DNA from: PALSA-188 sp963720075
GTDB taxonomy: Bacteria; Acidobacteriota; Terriglobia; Terriglobales; Acidobacteriaceae
Direction: 5' to 3'
DNA length: 64,000 nucleotides
NCBI GenBank assembly: GCA_963720075.1
Contig: CAVREG010000016.1
Location: 310,001 to 374,000 of the forward strand
Position numbers and translations under genes: made by a program. Below, piece by piece: positions 51,429 to 61,316 of this stretch; position 1 is the first letter of the stretch; each line of letters begins with the position of its first letter. The notes beneath the pieces are model-generated. The model ran no database searches. It saw nothing but the letters and a program-made list of their open reading frames with translations, and was not told the origin of the DNA.

Positions 51429-52448
51429 TCACGGTGCAAGCATACGCTTCATGTAAAAACGAAAGAAGGCGTCCGAATCCGAATTCAAGCACACCTGAGC
51501 ATTCGGAGCTCCGGATTCCGAGCGGGTAAAACCCTTGTCGTCTACCCGGATGCGCATTGGCTTAACCGGACAGATTTCCGGATTGAGAATGTATGCCACG
51601 GTCATGACGTCGAAAAGGGTTGGCGTTTCCTGTCCCCACTCGTGATAGAGCAAAGTCAGTGCGTCGGTGAGCGGCGTGCCTGCCTGAAATAAAATTGATC
51701 TTTTCACCTCGTCCAACTTCATCTGCGTCGAGTCGAGCGGCATCATGTAAATCGGCACGCCAGAGGCGAATAGTTTTTGCGCCGAGGGGATATCGTTCAC
51801 GATATTCCACTCTGGTTCGGGGCCATGCGATGGAGCATATCCGAGATCACCGTATCTTCGTTCTATCGAACCACCCATCATGACCACGCGGCGAAGTTTG
51901 CGAAAGGTTTCCGGATCCTTGTCAATCAGCGCCCCGATGTTCATCAGAGGGCCAATCGCGATCAAGGTTATCTGTCCGGGATACCGCCGAATCTGTTCAA
52001 GGATAAAATCCACCGCATTGGGATGGGACGCCCTTGCATACTTGCCTGCATCCGCGTAGCGGCCCTGGGTAAATATGCTCTTGGTAGTGGTCGGAGTGCC
52101 CACTGCCACCGGAATGTCCTGGCGCCCAGCTTCGCCGAGCAGCCGGTCCACAAGTTTGGCCCGCGTCTCAGTGTCTCCGAAAGTTGTGGAGATGCCGAGA
52201 ATTTGCAGTTCCGGGCTATGAAGGGCGAGCGCTACCGCGAACGCGTCGTCCACATCGTCGCCGATGTCGGTGTCAATAATGATTTTTTCCGGAGAGATTT
52301 TTTCCGGAACGCCCGGCAGGGCAGATTGCGCGTGGCTTGAAACGACAAACAAGACGGCGAAGACGATTAAGAGACCAATCCCAGCGCACCTCTGGATCGG
52401 AAGTAAACGGGACGTAGTCGGCTCCTTGGTCGAAACAGAGTATTTCAT
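51429..52448 (-). CDS. Exported nucleoside hydrolase (IunH-type)
   Basis: 339 residues from ATG at 52448. Signal peptide/anchor (CAGIGLLIVFAVLFVVSSHAQ). The calcium-binding motif is IIIDTDIGDDVDDAFA; further family blocks are GISTTFGDTETRA, ALGPLMNIGALI-like (IAIGPLMNIGALI) and PTLFDVMTVAY. It splits the N-glycosidic bond of ribonucleosides. Export is unusual but seen in soil bacteria. The frame is open to 52520 with weak support. Confidence 0.88.
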   Translation of the reverse strand: MKYSVSTKEPTTSRLLPIQRCAGIGLLIVFAVLFVVSSHAQSALPGVPEKISPEKIIIDTDIGDDVDDAFAVALALHSPELQILGISTTFGDTETRAKLVDRLLGEAGRQDIPVAVGTPTTTKSIFTQGRYADAGKYARASHPNAVDFILEQIRRYPGQITLIAIGPLMNIGALIDKDPETFRKLRRVVMMGGSIERRYGDLGYAPSHGPEPEWNIVNDIPSAQKLFASGVPIYMMPLDSTQMKLDEVKRSILFQAGTPLTDALTLLYHEWGQETPTLFDVMTVAYILNPEICPVKPMRIRVDDKGFTRSESGAPNAQVCLNSDSDAFFRFYMKRMLAP

Positions 52449-52809
52449 AACCCGCGCTGGATCCGCACACTGGGGATAAGGTCCATACAATGGAAACGGG
52501 ATTGTGTTGCACTCCATCAACGCGTCCTTCGCCGAAAATGCCCCGTTTGAATAGCTGTCTTTTTCGGTTAGTGCCCAGTTTGAACAAATCCCCCTACAAT
52601 GGCGTTGTCCTGACTGACTTCAGTCCCGAAGGATCTGGCGGGCATAGTACCGTCGCTCGTGCTTAGGGTATATCCGCGGCCCGCGAGATCCCTCGCAAGT
52701 CCAGGATGACCCACAAACTAGAAGAGAAATTTGAAATTGAGCCATTACGTCTTACTTTCTGCCTTCCGAATTCAAATAAGTTGGTAAGATACTGCGCTCG
52801 GAGACTGCG
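52449..52809. other. Intergenic region between nucleoside hydrolase and GH2 genes
   Basis: No gene recognised. The right end is AT-rich and has a TAAGAT -10-like element about 25 bases before the GH2 start. The two genes are divergent, so both promoters lie here. Confidence 0.45.
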
Positions 52810-55800
52810 ATGAAAACGAAATACATTATTCGGGTTTCAGCTCTGCAGTTGATCATCATTTTGCTGACCCTTTTGTCGGCATTGACACTCCATGCTCAAC
52901 AGTACACGCGCGGTGTCGGAGTGTATCCCGGCGATCCCAACGAGTACAACGGCGCAACGATAGTGTTGGACACGCAGAGATATCGCAATCTTGCTCTGCA
53001 TCGTCCTGCATATGCTTCCAGCAGCTATGACTACAACCTTACGGGCCAGTTAGTGACCGACGGAATCATTGATACGACGGAGCCGCGATGGATTTCGACG
53101 GCAACGAGTGAAGATGGGATTTTGCCTAGAAACCGGCGAGAGCATCTGGTAGATGACAATCCAGTATCGAGCGTGGACATTCCGGGCAGCGGTGGCTGGG
53201 TTCAAGTTGAGCCTGGGGGAAGAGACACTCCGCTGGAGGTTGACCGCATAGATGTTTCGGCGCGAGTGCAAACCATTGATTCGCAAAATCAGACGTGGAC
53301 CTGCGTAGTTCTTGGGTCCGACGATGGACAAGCGTGGACTGAACTCGGTCGCATCACGGGAGATACGGACTCACTCTCTGGAACGCCATGGTGGCCGGTG
53401 AAGGCAATTCATCCTTCGTTTTTGATTGCTTCTCCAGTGCGAATGCTTTTTTACCGCGTGAAACTCGACGCTCCTAAAGTGACGAGATGGCAGGTCGGGG
53501 AAGTCGCTCTGTTCGACAAGAATCGGCATATTGAGCTTGGAGGGCCATACCACTTCACCAGCGCATGGAAGAGTGCTGGAACTGGGGAAGAGTGGGTTTA
53601 CGTTGATTTGGGAGCGAATTGCGACTTCGACCACGTTGTTTTGTTTTGGATTGAGCACGCAGTTGAAGGCTCTGTACAGGTCTCCGAAGATGCCAAGAGT
53701 TGGCAGACAGTTCAGGCGCTGCCCCAGGACGGCGGGGCTATTGATGATTTGAAGCTGGCGCAACCCGCCCACGGACGCTATGTTCGCGTGCTCATGACCA
53801 AACCCGCATCTCCCGATGGATATGTTCTAAGTGAACTGGAAGTTTTCGGAAAAGGGGGACCGGTACCTCAATCGCAGCCGATGCCTTCGTCGCTGCCTGG
53901 ACGACGACTCGATCTCGCACGGGGATCATGGCAATTGCAGCGTGATTCGCTGGTTGCCGCGAGTGGAGAAACAATTTCAAAGCCCGGATTCGAAACGAGA
54001 GACTGGCTGCCCGCAACTGTGCCCGGAACTGTGTTGGCGAGTTATCTGGATGACGGCGCGCTTCCTGATCCAAACTATGGCAACAACCAGCTCATGATTT
54101 CGGATTCGTTCTTCTGGGCGGATTTTTGGTATCGCGACGAATTCGTTCTGCCTCGACCTGCGCCCGCCCGGCGCGTTTGGCTGAACTTCGATGGCATCAA
54201 CTGGAAGGCCGACGTTTTCTTCAACGGCCAAAAATTGGGGGCCATCGAAGGCGCGTTCATGCGCGGAAAATTCGATGTGACGAACCTTTTGCGGCCGGGA
54301 GTTAAGAATGTGGTCGCGGTGCTGATCAGAAAGAATGACACTCCGGGAAGCGCGAAGGAAAAAACTTTTGCAGTGTCCGACTGGAACGGTGGCGCGTTGG
54401 GCGCGGACAATCCTACTTATCACGCGTCCATTGGATGGGATTGGATCCCGACGATACGCGGAAGGAACATCGGTATTCCCAATGATGTTTACGTCACGAC
54501 GACCGGCCCGGTTACGATCGAAAATCCCTTTGTGTCCACAACTTTGCCTCTGCCGGATATTGGTCATGCCGATGTGAGCGTTGAGGTTACATTGCGAAAC
54601 GTTAATCAGCAGGCGGTGACGGGAATGCTCAAGGGAAGTTTCGGCGATGTCGCGTTTCAGAAGCGCGTTTCAATACCTGCCGATTCTGCAACGACCGTGA
54701 AACTTGATCCTTCCACTGTGCCAGCATTGCGATTGATAAATCCGAAGCTGTGGTGGCCGGCGGGGTACGGCGATCCTAATCTGTACGACGTGAAAATCTC
54801 GTTCGTGAAGTCCGACGGTGTTGTTTCCGATGTGAAATCTTTTCGCAGCGGCGTTCGCCAGTTCACGTATAGCGATGACGGAGGCGCGCTGCGAATTTTT
54901 ATTAATGGCCGCCGCTTCATTCCGCGAGGCGGCAACTGGGGGTTTTCGGAATCCATGTTGCGATATCGCAAGCGTGAATATGACGCCGCCGTGCGATATC
55001 ACAAAGAAATGAACTTCAACATGATCCGCAACTGGGTTGGGCAAACGTCAGATAACGCGTTTTACGACGCTTGCGACAAGTATGGAATCGTCGTGTGGCA
55101 GGATTTTTGGCTGGCGAATCCGTATGACGGCCCTGACCCCAACGATGATGATCTTTTCCTGCGAAACGCGACCGACACGGTTGAGCGCATAAGAAATCAT
55201 CCGTCGGTAGGACTTTATTGCGGACGCAACGAAGGCAATCCTCCTCCGCCATTGGAAACTGGTATTGAGAAACTGCTTTCAGATCTCGATCCGGGATTGC
55301 GATATTTTCCTAGTTCATCTTTCGGCGTTGTGAGCGGGGGCGGCCCGTATCGCGCGATGCCCGTGAAATTCTACTTTGAACATCGGGCAACGCCGAAGTT
55401 ACACAGTGAACTCGGTATGCCCAATATCGTTTCAATGGACAGCCTGCAACAGATGATGCCGGAGGCAGATCAGTGGCCGCAGGGCGACGACTGGGGCATG
55501 CACGACTTCACGTCTTCGGGCGCGCAGTCTGGCTCGTCTTATCAGGCATTGATTGAGCACAGTTACGGCCAGGCCGACAACGCGGCGGATTGGGATGAAC
55601 TGGCGCAGTTCGAAAATTACGACGGCTATCGGGCTATGTTAGAAGCACAAAGCAAAAATCGTATGGGATTGTTGCTGTGGATGAGTCATCCCGCGTGGCC
55701 TTCGTTCGTCTGGCAAACTTATGACTATTATTTCGATCCGACGGCGGCGTATTTCGGAGCGAAGAAAGGATCGGAGCCGCTTCATATTCAGTGGAATCCT

Positions 55801-56379
55801 GTGACCGACAATGTTGAGGTTGTGAATTATAGCGCTGGGAATCGCGTTGGCCTGACCGCGCAAGTCGAAATCTTGAACATGGACGGCTCGATGCAATGGC
55901 AAAACAGCGCAACGTTGGACAGTACCGAGGACAGCGTTATGACACCGCTAAAAATTGAATACCCGGCCACGTTGACGCCGGTGCATTTCATTCGGCTGAA
56001 GTTGGGCGACGGCAGTGCGGTCGTTTCTGAAAATTTCTATTGGCGGGGACTAGAAGAGGGAAATTATCAAGACCTCCGGAAACTGCCGAAGGTCAACATC
56101 GAAGCGGCAACTCAGGTCGAACAGCAAGGGACTCGATGGATGTTGACAACTGATTTAACCAACCCATCAAATGAGCCCGCATTAATGGTGCGGGTGAAAG
56201 CGGTTCGAGAGAAGAGTGGTGACCGCATTCTACCGGCTATCTATAGCGACAATTATGTCGCGCTGATGCCGGGAGAAAAGCGGACTATAACGACGGAACT
56301 TGAGGACGCTGACACGCGCGGTGAAAAGCCGCGGATTGCGGTGGAGGGATTCAACGTGGGAGAAATCGTGGAGAAATAG
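52810..56379 (+). CDS. Secreted glycoside hydrolase family 2 with discoidin-like domains
   Basis: 1189 residues. Signal peptide (LIIILLTLLSALTLHAQ). One or two F5/8-type (discoidin) carbohydrate-binding domains fill about residues 50-350 (RNLALHRPAYASSSYDY; ARYVRVLMTKPASPDGY-type ends). A GH2 sugar-binding domain, immunoglobulin-like domain and TIM barrel follow. The acid/base Glu is in NHPSVGLYCGRNEG (about residue 806) and a likely nucleophile Glu in HSELGMP (about 865). The closest groups are exo-beta-glucosaminidase and beta-mannosidase-like enzymes; substrate not certain. Confidence 0.88.
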   Translation: MKTKYIIRVSALQLIIILLTLLSALTLHAQQYTRGVGVYPGDPNEYNGATIVLDTQRYRNLALHRPAYASSSYDYNLTGQLVTDGIIDTTEPRWISTATSEDGILPRNRREHLVDDNPVSSVDIPGSGGWVQVEPGGRDTPLEVDRIDVSARVQTIDSQNQTWTCVVLGSDDGQAWTELGRITGDTDSLSGTPWWPVKAIHPSFLIASPVRMLFYRVKLDAPKVTRWQVGEVALFDKNRHIELGGPYHFTSAWKSAGTGEEWVYVDLGANCDFDHVVLFWIEHAVEGSVQVSEDAKSWQTVQALPQDGGAIDDLKLAQPAHGRYVRVLMTKPASPDGYVLSELEVFGKGGPVPQSQPMPSSLPGRRLDLARGSWQLQRDSLVAASGETISKPGFETRDWLPATVPGTVLASYLDDGALPDPNYGNNQLMISDSFFWADFWYRDEFVLPRPAPARRVWLNFDGINWKADVFFNGQKLGAIEGAFMRGKFDVTNLLRPGVKNVVAVLIRKNDTPGSAKEKTFAVSDWNGGALGADNPTYHASIGWDWIPTIRGRNIGIPNDVYVTTTGPVTIENPFVSTTLPLPDIGHADVSVEVTLRNVNQQAVTGMLKGSFGDVAFQKRVSIPADSATTVKLDPSTVPALRLINPKLWWPAGYGDPNLYDVKISFVKSDGVVSDVKSFRSGVRQFTYSDDGGALRIFINGRRFIPRGGNWGFSESMLRYRKREYDAAVRYHKEMNFNMIRNWVGQTSDNAFYDACDKYGIVVWQDFWLANPYDGPDPNDDDLFLRNATDTVERIRNHPSVGLYCGRNEGNPPPPLETGIEKLLSDLDPGLRYFPSSSFGVVSGGGPYRAMPVKFYFEHRATPKLHSELGMPNIVSMDSLQQMMPEADQWPQGDDWGMHDFTSSGAQSGSSYQALIEHSYGQADNAADWDELAQFENYDGYRAMLEAQSKNRMGLLLWMSHPAWPSFVWQTYDYYFDPTAAYFGAKKGSEPLHIQWNPVTDNVEVVNYSAGNRVGLTAQVEILNMDGSMQWQNSATLDSTEDSVMTPLKIEYPATLTPVHFIRLKLGDGSAVVSENFYWRGLEEGNYQDLRKLPKVNIEAATQVEQQGTRWMLTTDLTNPSNEPALMVRVKAVREKSGDRILPAIYSDNYVALMPGEKRTITTELEDADTRGEKPRIAVEGFNVGEIVEK

Positions 56380-56403
56380 CGGAGCGGCTTGAAAGGATGC
56401 TCA

Positions 56404-58458
56404 TCAATCGGTCAGCGAGCATCCGCAATTTGCAGGGGTGACGTGAGCCTTTAAGAAATCCGATACACGCTTGTAGGCGTCAATCTGATTTTCGACTCGG
56501 GCAAAGCCGTGGCCTTCGTTGTCATAAATTTTGTATTCGGCGTTCCCGCCCTGTTTTTTTACTGCATCTACTACTTGGAGCGTTTCGCTTTTGGGACAGC
56601 GCGGGTCATTGCCGCCTGCCAGCAACAGCAGCGGCGCTTTGATTTTGTCCACGAAAAAGATTGGCGAGCGATCTTCGTACAAGGCTTTATTTTTTACTGG
56701 ATCGCCCATCGTGGCCAGATCCATTTCTCGCAGCACGGGATCTTCGTTCTCGATCTCGGTGAAATAATTCACGAACGGAACAATTGGAACGCCCGCGGCC
56801 CAAACGTCTGGCGCTTTTGTTACTCCCATCATGGTTAAATATCCGCCGTAGCTGCCGCCCATCAGCGCAATTTTCTTCGGATCTACAAATCCAGTTTGCT
56901 TGATCCAATCAGCGGCCGCCAGCACGTCCTGCAAATCGCCGCCTCCCATATCGAAAAGGTTGGCGTCCTCAAAATCCTTGCCGTAGCCGGTAGAGCCGCG
57001 ATAGTTTGGCGCGATCACCATGTAGCCTTGATTGACGATGTGTTGAATGAAACGGTTGAACGAATCTACCGTTTGAGATTTTGGACCACCGTGAACGTAA
57101 ACAATCGCCGCGTTCTGACCGTTTCGCACCATGTTGTAGGTCATGTACACGAAGGCGGAAATCGTCCACTTTCCATCACGGCTCGGATAGTGGACGAGAA
57201 CGGGCTCGACCATATCTTCGGGGCGAACGCCGGCAACGAGCGAATGTGTGACCTGATGCGATTTCGAGGTTGCGATCGAATACACCCAGACGTCACGGGG
57301 CGAAGTCGGGCCGTCGTGATAGTAGAGCAACCGCGAACCGTCGCGTGTGAATGCAGATTGCGAACCACCTAGTGTGTTGACGCCTTTCGGCAATGGCAAC
57401 GAGATTGTTTTTTCCGTAACTAAGTCATGCAGAAAAATGTTCACGAAGCCGTCAACATTGGCGGTCCATGTAACGTGCTTTCCATCGGGAGAAAAGTTTC
57501 CTCCGTCAATCTCCCACTTATCGTGGGTGAGCCATTTGATCTTTCGTGGGCGCGGGATGTCGGCCGAAGATGCATCGGAAAAATCTAAAATAGCAACATT
57601 TTCATATCCATTTTCCGAATTGGACGTGATCAGAACGGACCGCCCGCTGGCTGCGGTTTTAGGCGAAACGTCATTCGCGCGAAAAAGTTTCTCTCCATTA
57701 TGAGGAGTGAGCAGAGTTGACTTTCCGGTCGCGACGTCGGCGATAAAAATATTCGAATCCGTGCCCTTTGACTGCTCCTGCGTGTACACGATGTGCTTTC
57801 CATCGCTCGACCAGATCGGATCCACATTCATTTTGTCTTTTGGCGTGTCGGTGGTGAGGTGCTTGGTGTCGCGCATCAATGTGTCGTACACATCAATCTC
57901 AAATACCGAAGATGTCTTTGGCTTGACCATGTACGCGAGATAGCGGCCATCCGGGGACCACGTCGGATGTTCTTCCGCGATTTCGCGAGTGTGAGTTAGA
58001 TTCACCACCATTCCACTCTTGGGCGAGACGAGAAAAATATCCCATTGCTCATCTCCGTCGTAGTCGGACATGAAAGCGATCCATTTTCCATCCGGCGACC
58101 ACGCAGGCTGTGCCTGCCTTTGATCGCTTACCGTGAGTTGTGTGGGCCAGCCGCTTTCGGCAGGCACAAGCCAAATGTTATTTCGCCCGCTGATATTCGA
58201 GACGAATGCAATCGTCTTTCCGTCCGGAGACCACGTGCTGCCTCCGATAGCGCGAGTCATATACAGCTTTTCGATGGAGAGGCTTTGCTCGCCCTGTTCA
58301 ACCTGCGCGTTGGGCTTGCTGTTGATCTGCTTGGGATCGGTTATGGCTTGGGGAGGGTGCAAGGTTTGTGCTGATGCGAGAGCGCTCATAATGAAAAAAA
58401 TAACAAAAACGCAGAGTAGTCGGGTCGAAGCTGAATGCAGATTTGTGGGAGATTTCAT
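56404..58458 (-). CDS. Secreted S9-family prolyl oligopeptidase-like peptidase
   Basis: 684 residues. Signal peptide (LLCVFVIFFIMSALASAQT). A seven-bladed beta-propeller of PD40-type repeats (TWSPDGKTIAFVS, AWSPDGKWIAFMS, PTWSPDGRYLAYM) is followed by an alpha/beta-hydrolase. The catalytic Ser is in MGGSYGGYLT, Asp in GGNDPRCP and His in DNEGHGF. It probably cleaves dipeptides or acylated residues from peptides in the periplasm. It converges on the GH2 gene. Confidence 0.92.
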   Translation of the reverse strand: MKSPTNLHSASTRLLCVFVIFFIMSALASAQTLHPPQAITDPKQINSKPNAQVEQGEQSLSIEKLYMTRAIGGSTWSPDGKTIAFVSNISGRNNIWLVPAESGWPTQLTVSDQRQAQPAWSPDGKWIAFMSDYDGDEQWDIFLVSPKSGMVVNLTHTREIAEEHPTWSPDGRYLAYMVKPKTSSVFEIDVYDTLMRDTKHLTTDTPKDKMNVDPIWSSDGKHIVYTQEQSKGTDSNIFIADVATGKSTLLTPHNGEKLFRANDVSPKTAASGRSVLITSNSENGYENVAILDFSDASSADIPRPRKIKWLTHDKWEIDGGNFSPDGKHVTWTANVDGFVNIFLHDLVTEKTISLPLPKGVNTLGGSQSAFTRDGSRLLYYHDGPTSPRDVWVYSIATSKSHQVTHSLVAGVRPEDMVEPVLVHYPSRDGKWTISAFVYMTYNMVRNGQNAAIVYVHGGPKSQTVDSFNRFIQHIVNQGYMVIAPNYRGSTGYGKDFEDANLFDMGGGDLQDVLAAADWIKQTGFVDPKKIALMGGSYGGYLTMMGVTKAPDVWAAGVPIVPFVNYFTEIENEDPVLREMDLATMGDPVKNKALYEDRSPIFFVDKIKAPLLLLAGGNDPRCPKSETLQVVDAVKKQGGNAEYKIYDNEGHGFARVENQIDAYKRVSDFLKAHVTPANCGCSLTD

Positions 58459-58511
58459 TTTCTAAAGAGTGCGGGGCGCGGGGACCGAGGTTATCTGACC
58501 ATGACCCGAAA

Positions 58512-59723
58512 TTATCTAGCTACCAACGCCGAGGGCTGCGCAGGTGTCGTCACTGGACTGCCCAGCACGTTCAAGCCTCCCGTTGTCGTATTCAATGAGT
58601 AAATTGACACGGAACTTGCGTTGAGATTGGCCGCGTACAGGTAATCAATGCCGACGGCAGTCGTGGTCGCAGCAACCCCGGAACGAATAGCCAGGGAAAC
58701 GGGACCGCCTCCGGCGGAAATTGCCGCTGGAGTGAGTGGGGTTAGCGCGCCGGTGCCTGAACTCCACGAATATTGGGAGACTTGATCGGCCTGCTCATCG
58801 GCCACATAGAAAAAAGGAGCCGTCGGGTCCATCGCAATCGCAACCGGCCCCGGCTCGGCGGCGAAAGGAGATCCAGCAACTGGAGTCAGGAGACCGTTCG
58901 GCGTGGAGCAACTTGATGCATTGGCAGCATCGCAAATCGCGAAGCCACTAATATTGTTTGACCCGGTATTGGCAACGTAAAGGTACTGTCCGGAAGGAAT
59001 TGTGCCCTGGGCTATCGAAACGAAAACCGCAGATGGTGAAATTCCCACCGCATAAGTATTTAGCGCGCTCAGTGCCCCTGTACTGGATATTTGGAACGAA
59101 GACACTGTGTTGGCGAACTGATTTGCCACATAGAGGTAATTGCCAGAAGCGCTCACGGCTACTGAAACCGGGCCGGTGCCGACTGTGGCTCCATTTATCT
59201 CGGTGGAAAAGGGGGAACCAGCCACTGGGGTGAGGGATGCGCCACTAATTGAGAATACTGAAATTGATCCCGGCTGAGCGCCAACCGGCGTCAGATCAAA
59301 ATTTCCCTGATTGGCGACGAAGAGAAAAGTACCGGCAGCATTGATCGCCATTCCTGATGGGGTAAGACCAGCCGCGGTTGTGCTTCCCGCCGCTGTGAAA
59401 GTGCCGTCGCTATTGATCGTGTATGCGGATATTCCGCCGCCAAAGGATTGAGCCCCTGTGCCGCTGTTGGATATGAACGCGGCATCGCCTTTGGGCGTAA
59501 TCACGATCGAAGTAGGCGCATTTGCGGTGCCTACGGCACTACCATTCAAGCTTAGTGCGCCATTGCCAAGATCAATTGTGTACGCCTGAACGGTCGTGTT
59601 TCCTTGAGCGGCCAGCCAGAGATAGCCTGTGCCGCCTGTGGACGTCGAGGAACTACTCGAGCAACTGGCCAAGATCAATAACAAAGGTAGGACTAGCGAC
59701 AACCATTGATACTTTATCCGCAT
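58512..59723 (-). CDS. Lactonase-like beta-propeller lipoprotein
   Basis: 403 residues from ATG at 59723. Lipoprotein signal with lipobox LILASC followed by a Ser/Thr/Gly linker. The body is a repetitive seven-bladed propeller with units such as SIVITPKGDAAFISNSG, GMAINAAGTFLFVANQG and VAVSASGNYLYVANQ, like 6-phosphogluconolactonase/YncE proteins. Acidobacteria have many such genes, often without a known enzyme activity. Upstream codons (to 59873) are not needed. Confidence 0.82.
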   Translation of the reverse strand: MRIKYQWLSLVLPLLLILASCSSSSSTSTGGTGYLWLAAQGNTTVQAYTIDLGNGALSLNGSAVGTANAPTSIVITPKGDAAFISNSGTGAQSFGGGISAYTINSDGTFTAAGSTTAAGLTPSGMAINAAGTFLFVANQGNFDLTPVGAQPGSISVFSISGASLTPVAGSPFSTEINGATVGTGPVSVAVSASGNYLYVANQFANTVSSFQISSTGALSALNTYAVGISPSAVFVSIAQGTIPSGQYLYVANTGSNNISGFAICDAANASSCSTPNGLLTPVAGSPFAAEPGPVAIAMDPTAPFFYVADEQADQVSQYSWSSGTGALTPLTPAAISAGGGPVSLAIRSGVAATTTAVGIDYLYAANLNASSVSIYSLNTTTGGLNVLGSPVTTPAQPSALVAR

Positions 59724-59912
59724 TGTTCTCCCGGGATAATCCGCCAACGATTTCGATCGAAAAGGTTCGCGCACAGGTGGCGCGAGACAAAATAAGGAGT
59801 TCCCTTCTTTGTTTATCAGGAATGAACATTTAGAGCAACCGCAGGCGGGAGTAATGATCGAGCTAGATTTCAAGTTTGCCCAGATGTCAGGTTACACGGA
59901 TAAATCCGGGAA

Positions 59913-61316
59913 TTAAGCTTCAGCGACAGTCTGAGCCGCGACGATCTCACTATCCGAACGCGGCACCGCCGGAAGTCTGAGTTCGATCATCAGTCCGCCT
60001 TGAGGCCTGTTCGTGGCTGCAACACTGCCGCCGTGAAGCCTCACTGCGCGGTCGGCAATTGCCAAGCCCAGCCCGACACCGCCGGTTCCCCGTCCACGGT
60101 CATCACCGATGCGATAAAACGGCTGGAACAGCTTATCTAATGCATCCTCGGGAACTCCGGGCCCGCAATCCGTGACACGTACAATTCCTTCCCGTCCACT
60201 TTCTCCATCCGAACATTCCAATTGCACTTCGACAGCGGTATTCTCCTGCGTGTAACGGACTGCATTTCGGATCACATTTTCAATCGCGCTGTTAAGCAGG
60301 CCTGCGTCTCCAATTACAACGCAATCATCCTTAATAGAAGACTCGACGCGGCAGTGACGGCTTTGGGCCTCGAAGGCGGCGTCCTGGGTGATCTCCCGAA
60401 TTAGTGGCGCGAGATGAACCGGAACTTTCCGCATGGTTTCGCCGCCGCTTTCCAACCTTACGATTGTGAGCAGGCGGCCGATCAGTTCATTTAAGCGATT
60501 GGCCTCGAGGTCTATACGCTCGAGCGCGCTGTTAGCTTCCGGGCCAGCGCGTTGGCGCGCCAGCTCTAACGCAACATTCAAGCGGGCGAGCGGCGATCGC
60601 AACTCGTGGGAGATGTCCTTTAACAACCGGCCTTGCGCATTCACCAGGGTTTCGAGACGTTCGGCCATGGTGTCGAAATCACGAACCAGTTCAGACATTT
60701 CATCGTGACCTCGCGCCGTCTTGACGCCCGCCCTTGCTGTCAAATCCCCGGCAGCTAATTTTTGGGTTGCCGCTCTAAGTCCCACGATGGGGGACGTCAG
60801 ATATCGAGTGAGGATGTAGCAGACCAGTCCGGAGCAAATGACTGCGATCAAAATTCCAAGCCCGGGCACGCCGTGCGGACCGAATCGAGTGCGCTCGATC
60901 GGCAATTCGATAACCAGGCTATAAGACTGGCCGTCCTCGGTAGTGACCGAAGGCCGCAAAAACTGCATTGGCCCCATCCTCCCCCAAATGCTGTCGGCGG
61001 TGTGGATCTGACCGCGTTCTACTCTTTCTATCCACTCCGGTGCACCGTGTCCGGTAAGATTGTGCCCCTGTTGATCGAAGAGAAAGGCGTGGACGTGTTG
61101 GGTCTCGCGGAGGGTCCGCAGATAACCGCGAAGCCCTTCCGAACCCCCGGTCTTGTATGTTTGCACGGCCTCATTGAGAAACTTCTGTTGCAGAGCTTCA
61201 ATTCCAGCAGCTTCGCGTGGAGGGCGCAATGCCAGTGTCACCAGAATAGTCGTTACGAGGAAAAGCGCGAATGCCAGCCAGTACGAAAGAAAGATTTTGA
61301 GAAAAAGACTTCTCAT
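59913..61316 (-). CDS. cpxA: CpxA-like membrane sensor histidine kinase
   Basis: 467 residues. Two transmembrane helices (about 10-30 and 152-170) flank a periplasmic sensor region. HAMP comes next (PIVGLRAATQKLAAGDL). The phospho-acceptor is His237 in LLKDISHELRSPLARL, and the ATPase boxes are NVIRNAVRYTQ, DCGPGVPED and GVGLGLAI. The H-box region and following DLEANRLNELIGRLL are very like E. coli CpxA. The start overlaps the regulator stop by 4 bases. Names are by similarity and context. Confidence 0.85.
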   Translation of the reverse strand: MRSLFLKIFLSYWLAFALFLVTTILVTLALRPPREAAGIEALQQKFLNEAVQTYKTGGSEGLRGYLRTLRETQHVHAFLFDQQGHNLTGHGAPEWIERVERGQIHTADSIWGRMGPMQFLRPSVTTEDGQSYSLVIELPIERTRFGPHGVPGLGILIAVICSGLVCYILTRYLTSPIVGLRAATQKLAAGDLTARAGVKTARGHDEMSELVRDFDTMAERLETLVNAQGRLLKDISHELRSPLARLNVALELARQRAGPEANSALERIDLEANRLNELIGRLLTIVRLESGGETMRKVPVHLAPLIREITQDAAFEAQSRHCRVESSIKDDCVVIGDAGLLNSAIENVIRNAVRYTQENTAVEVQLECSDGESGREGIVRVTDCGPGVPEDALDKLFQPFYRIGDDRGRGTGGVGLGLAIADRAVRLHGGSVAATNRPQGGLMIELRLPAVPRSDSEIVAAQTVAEA

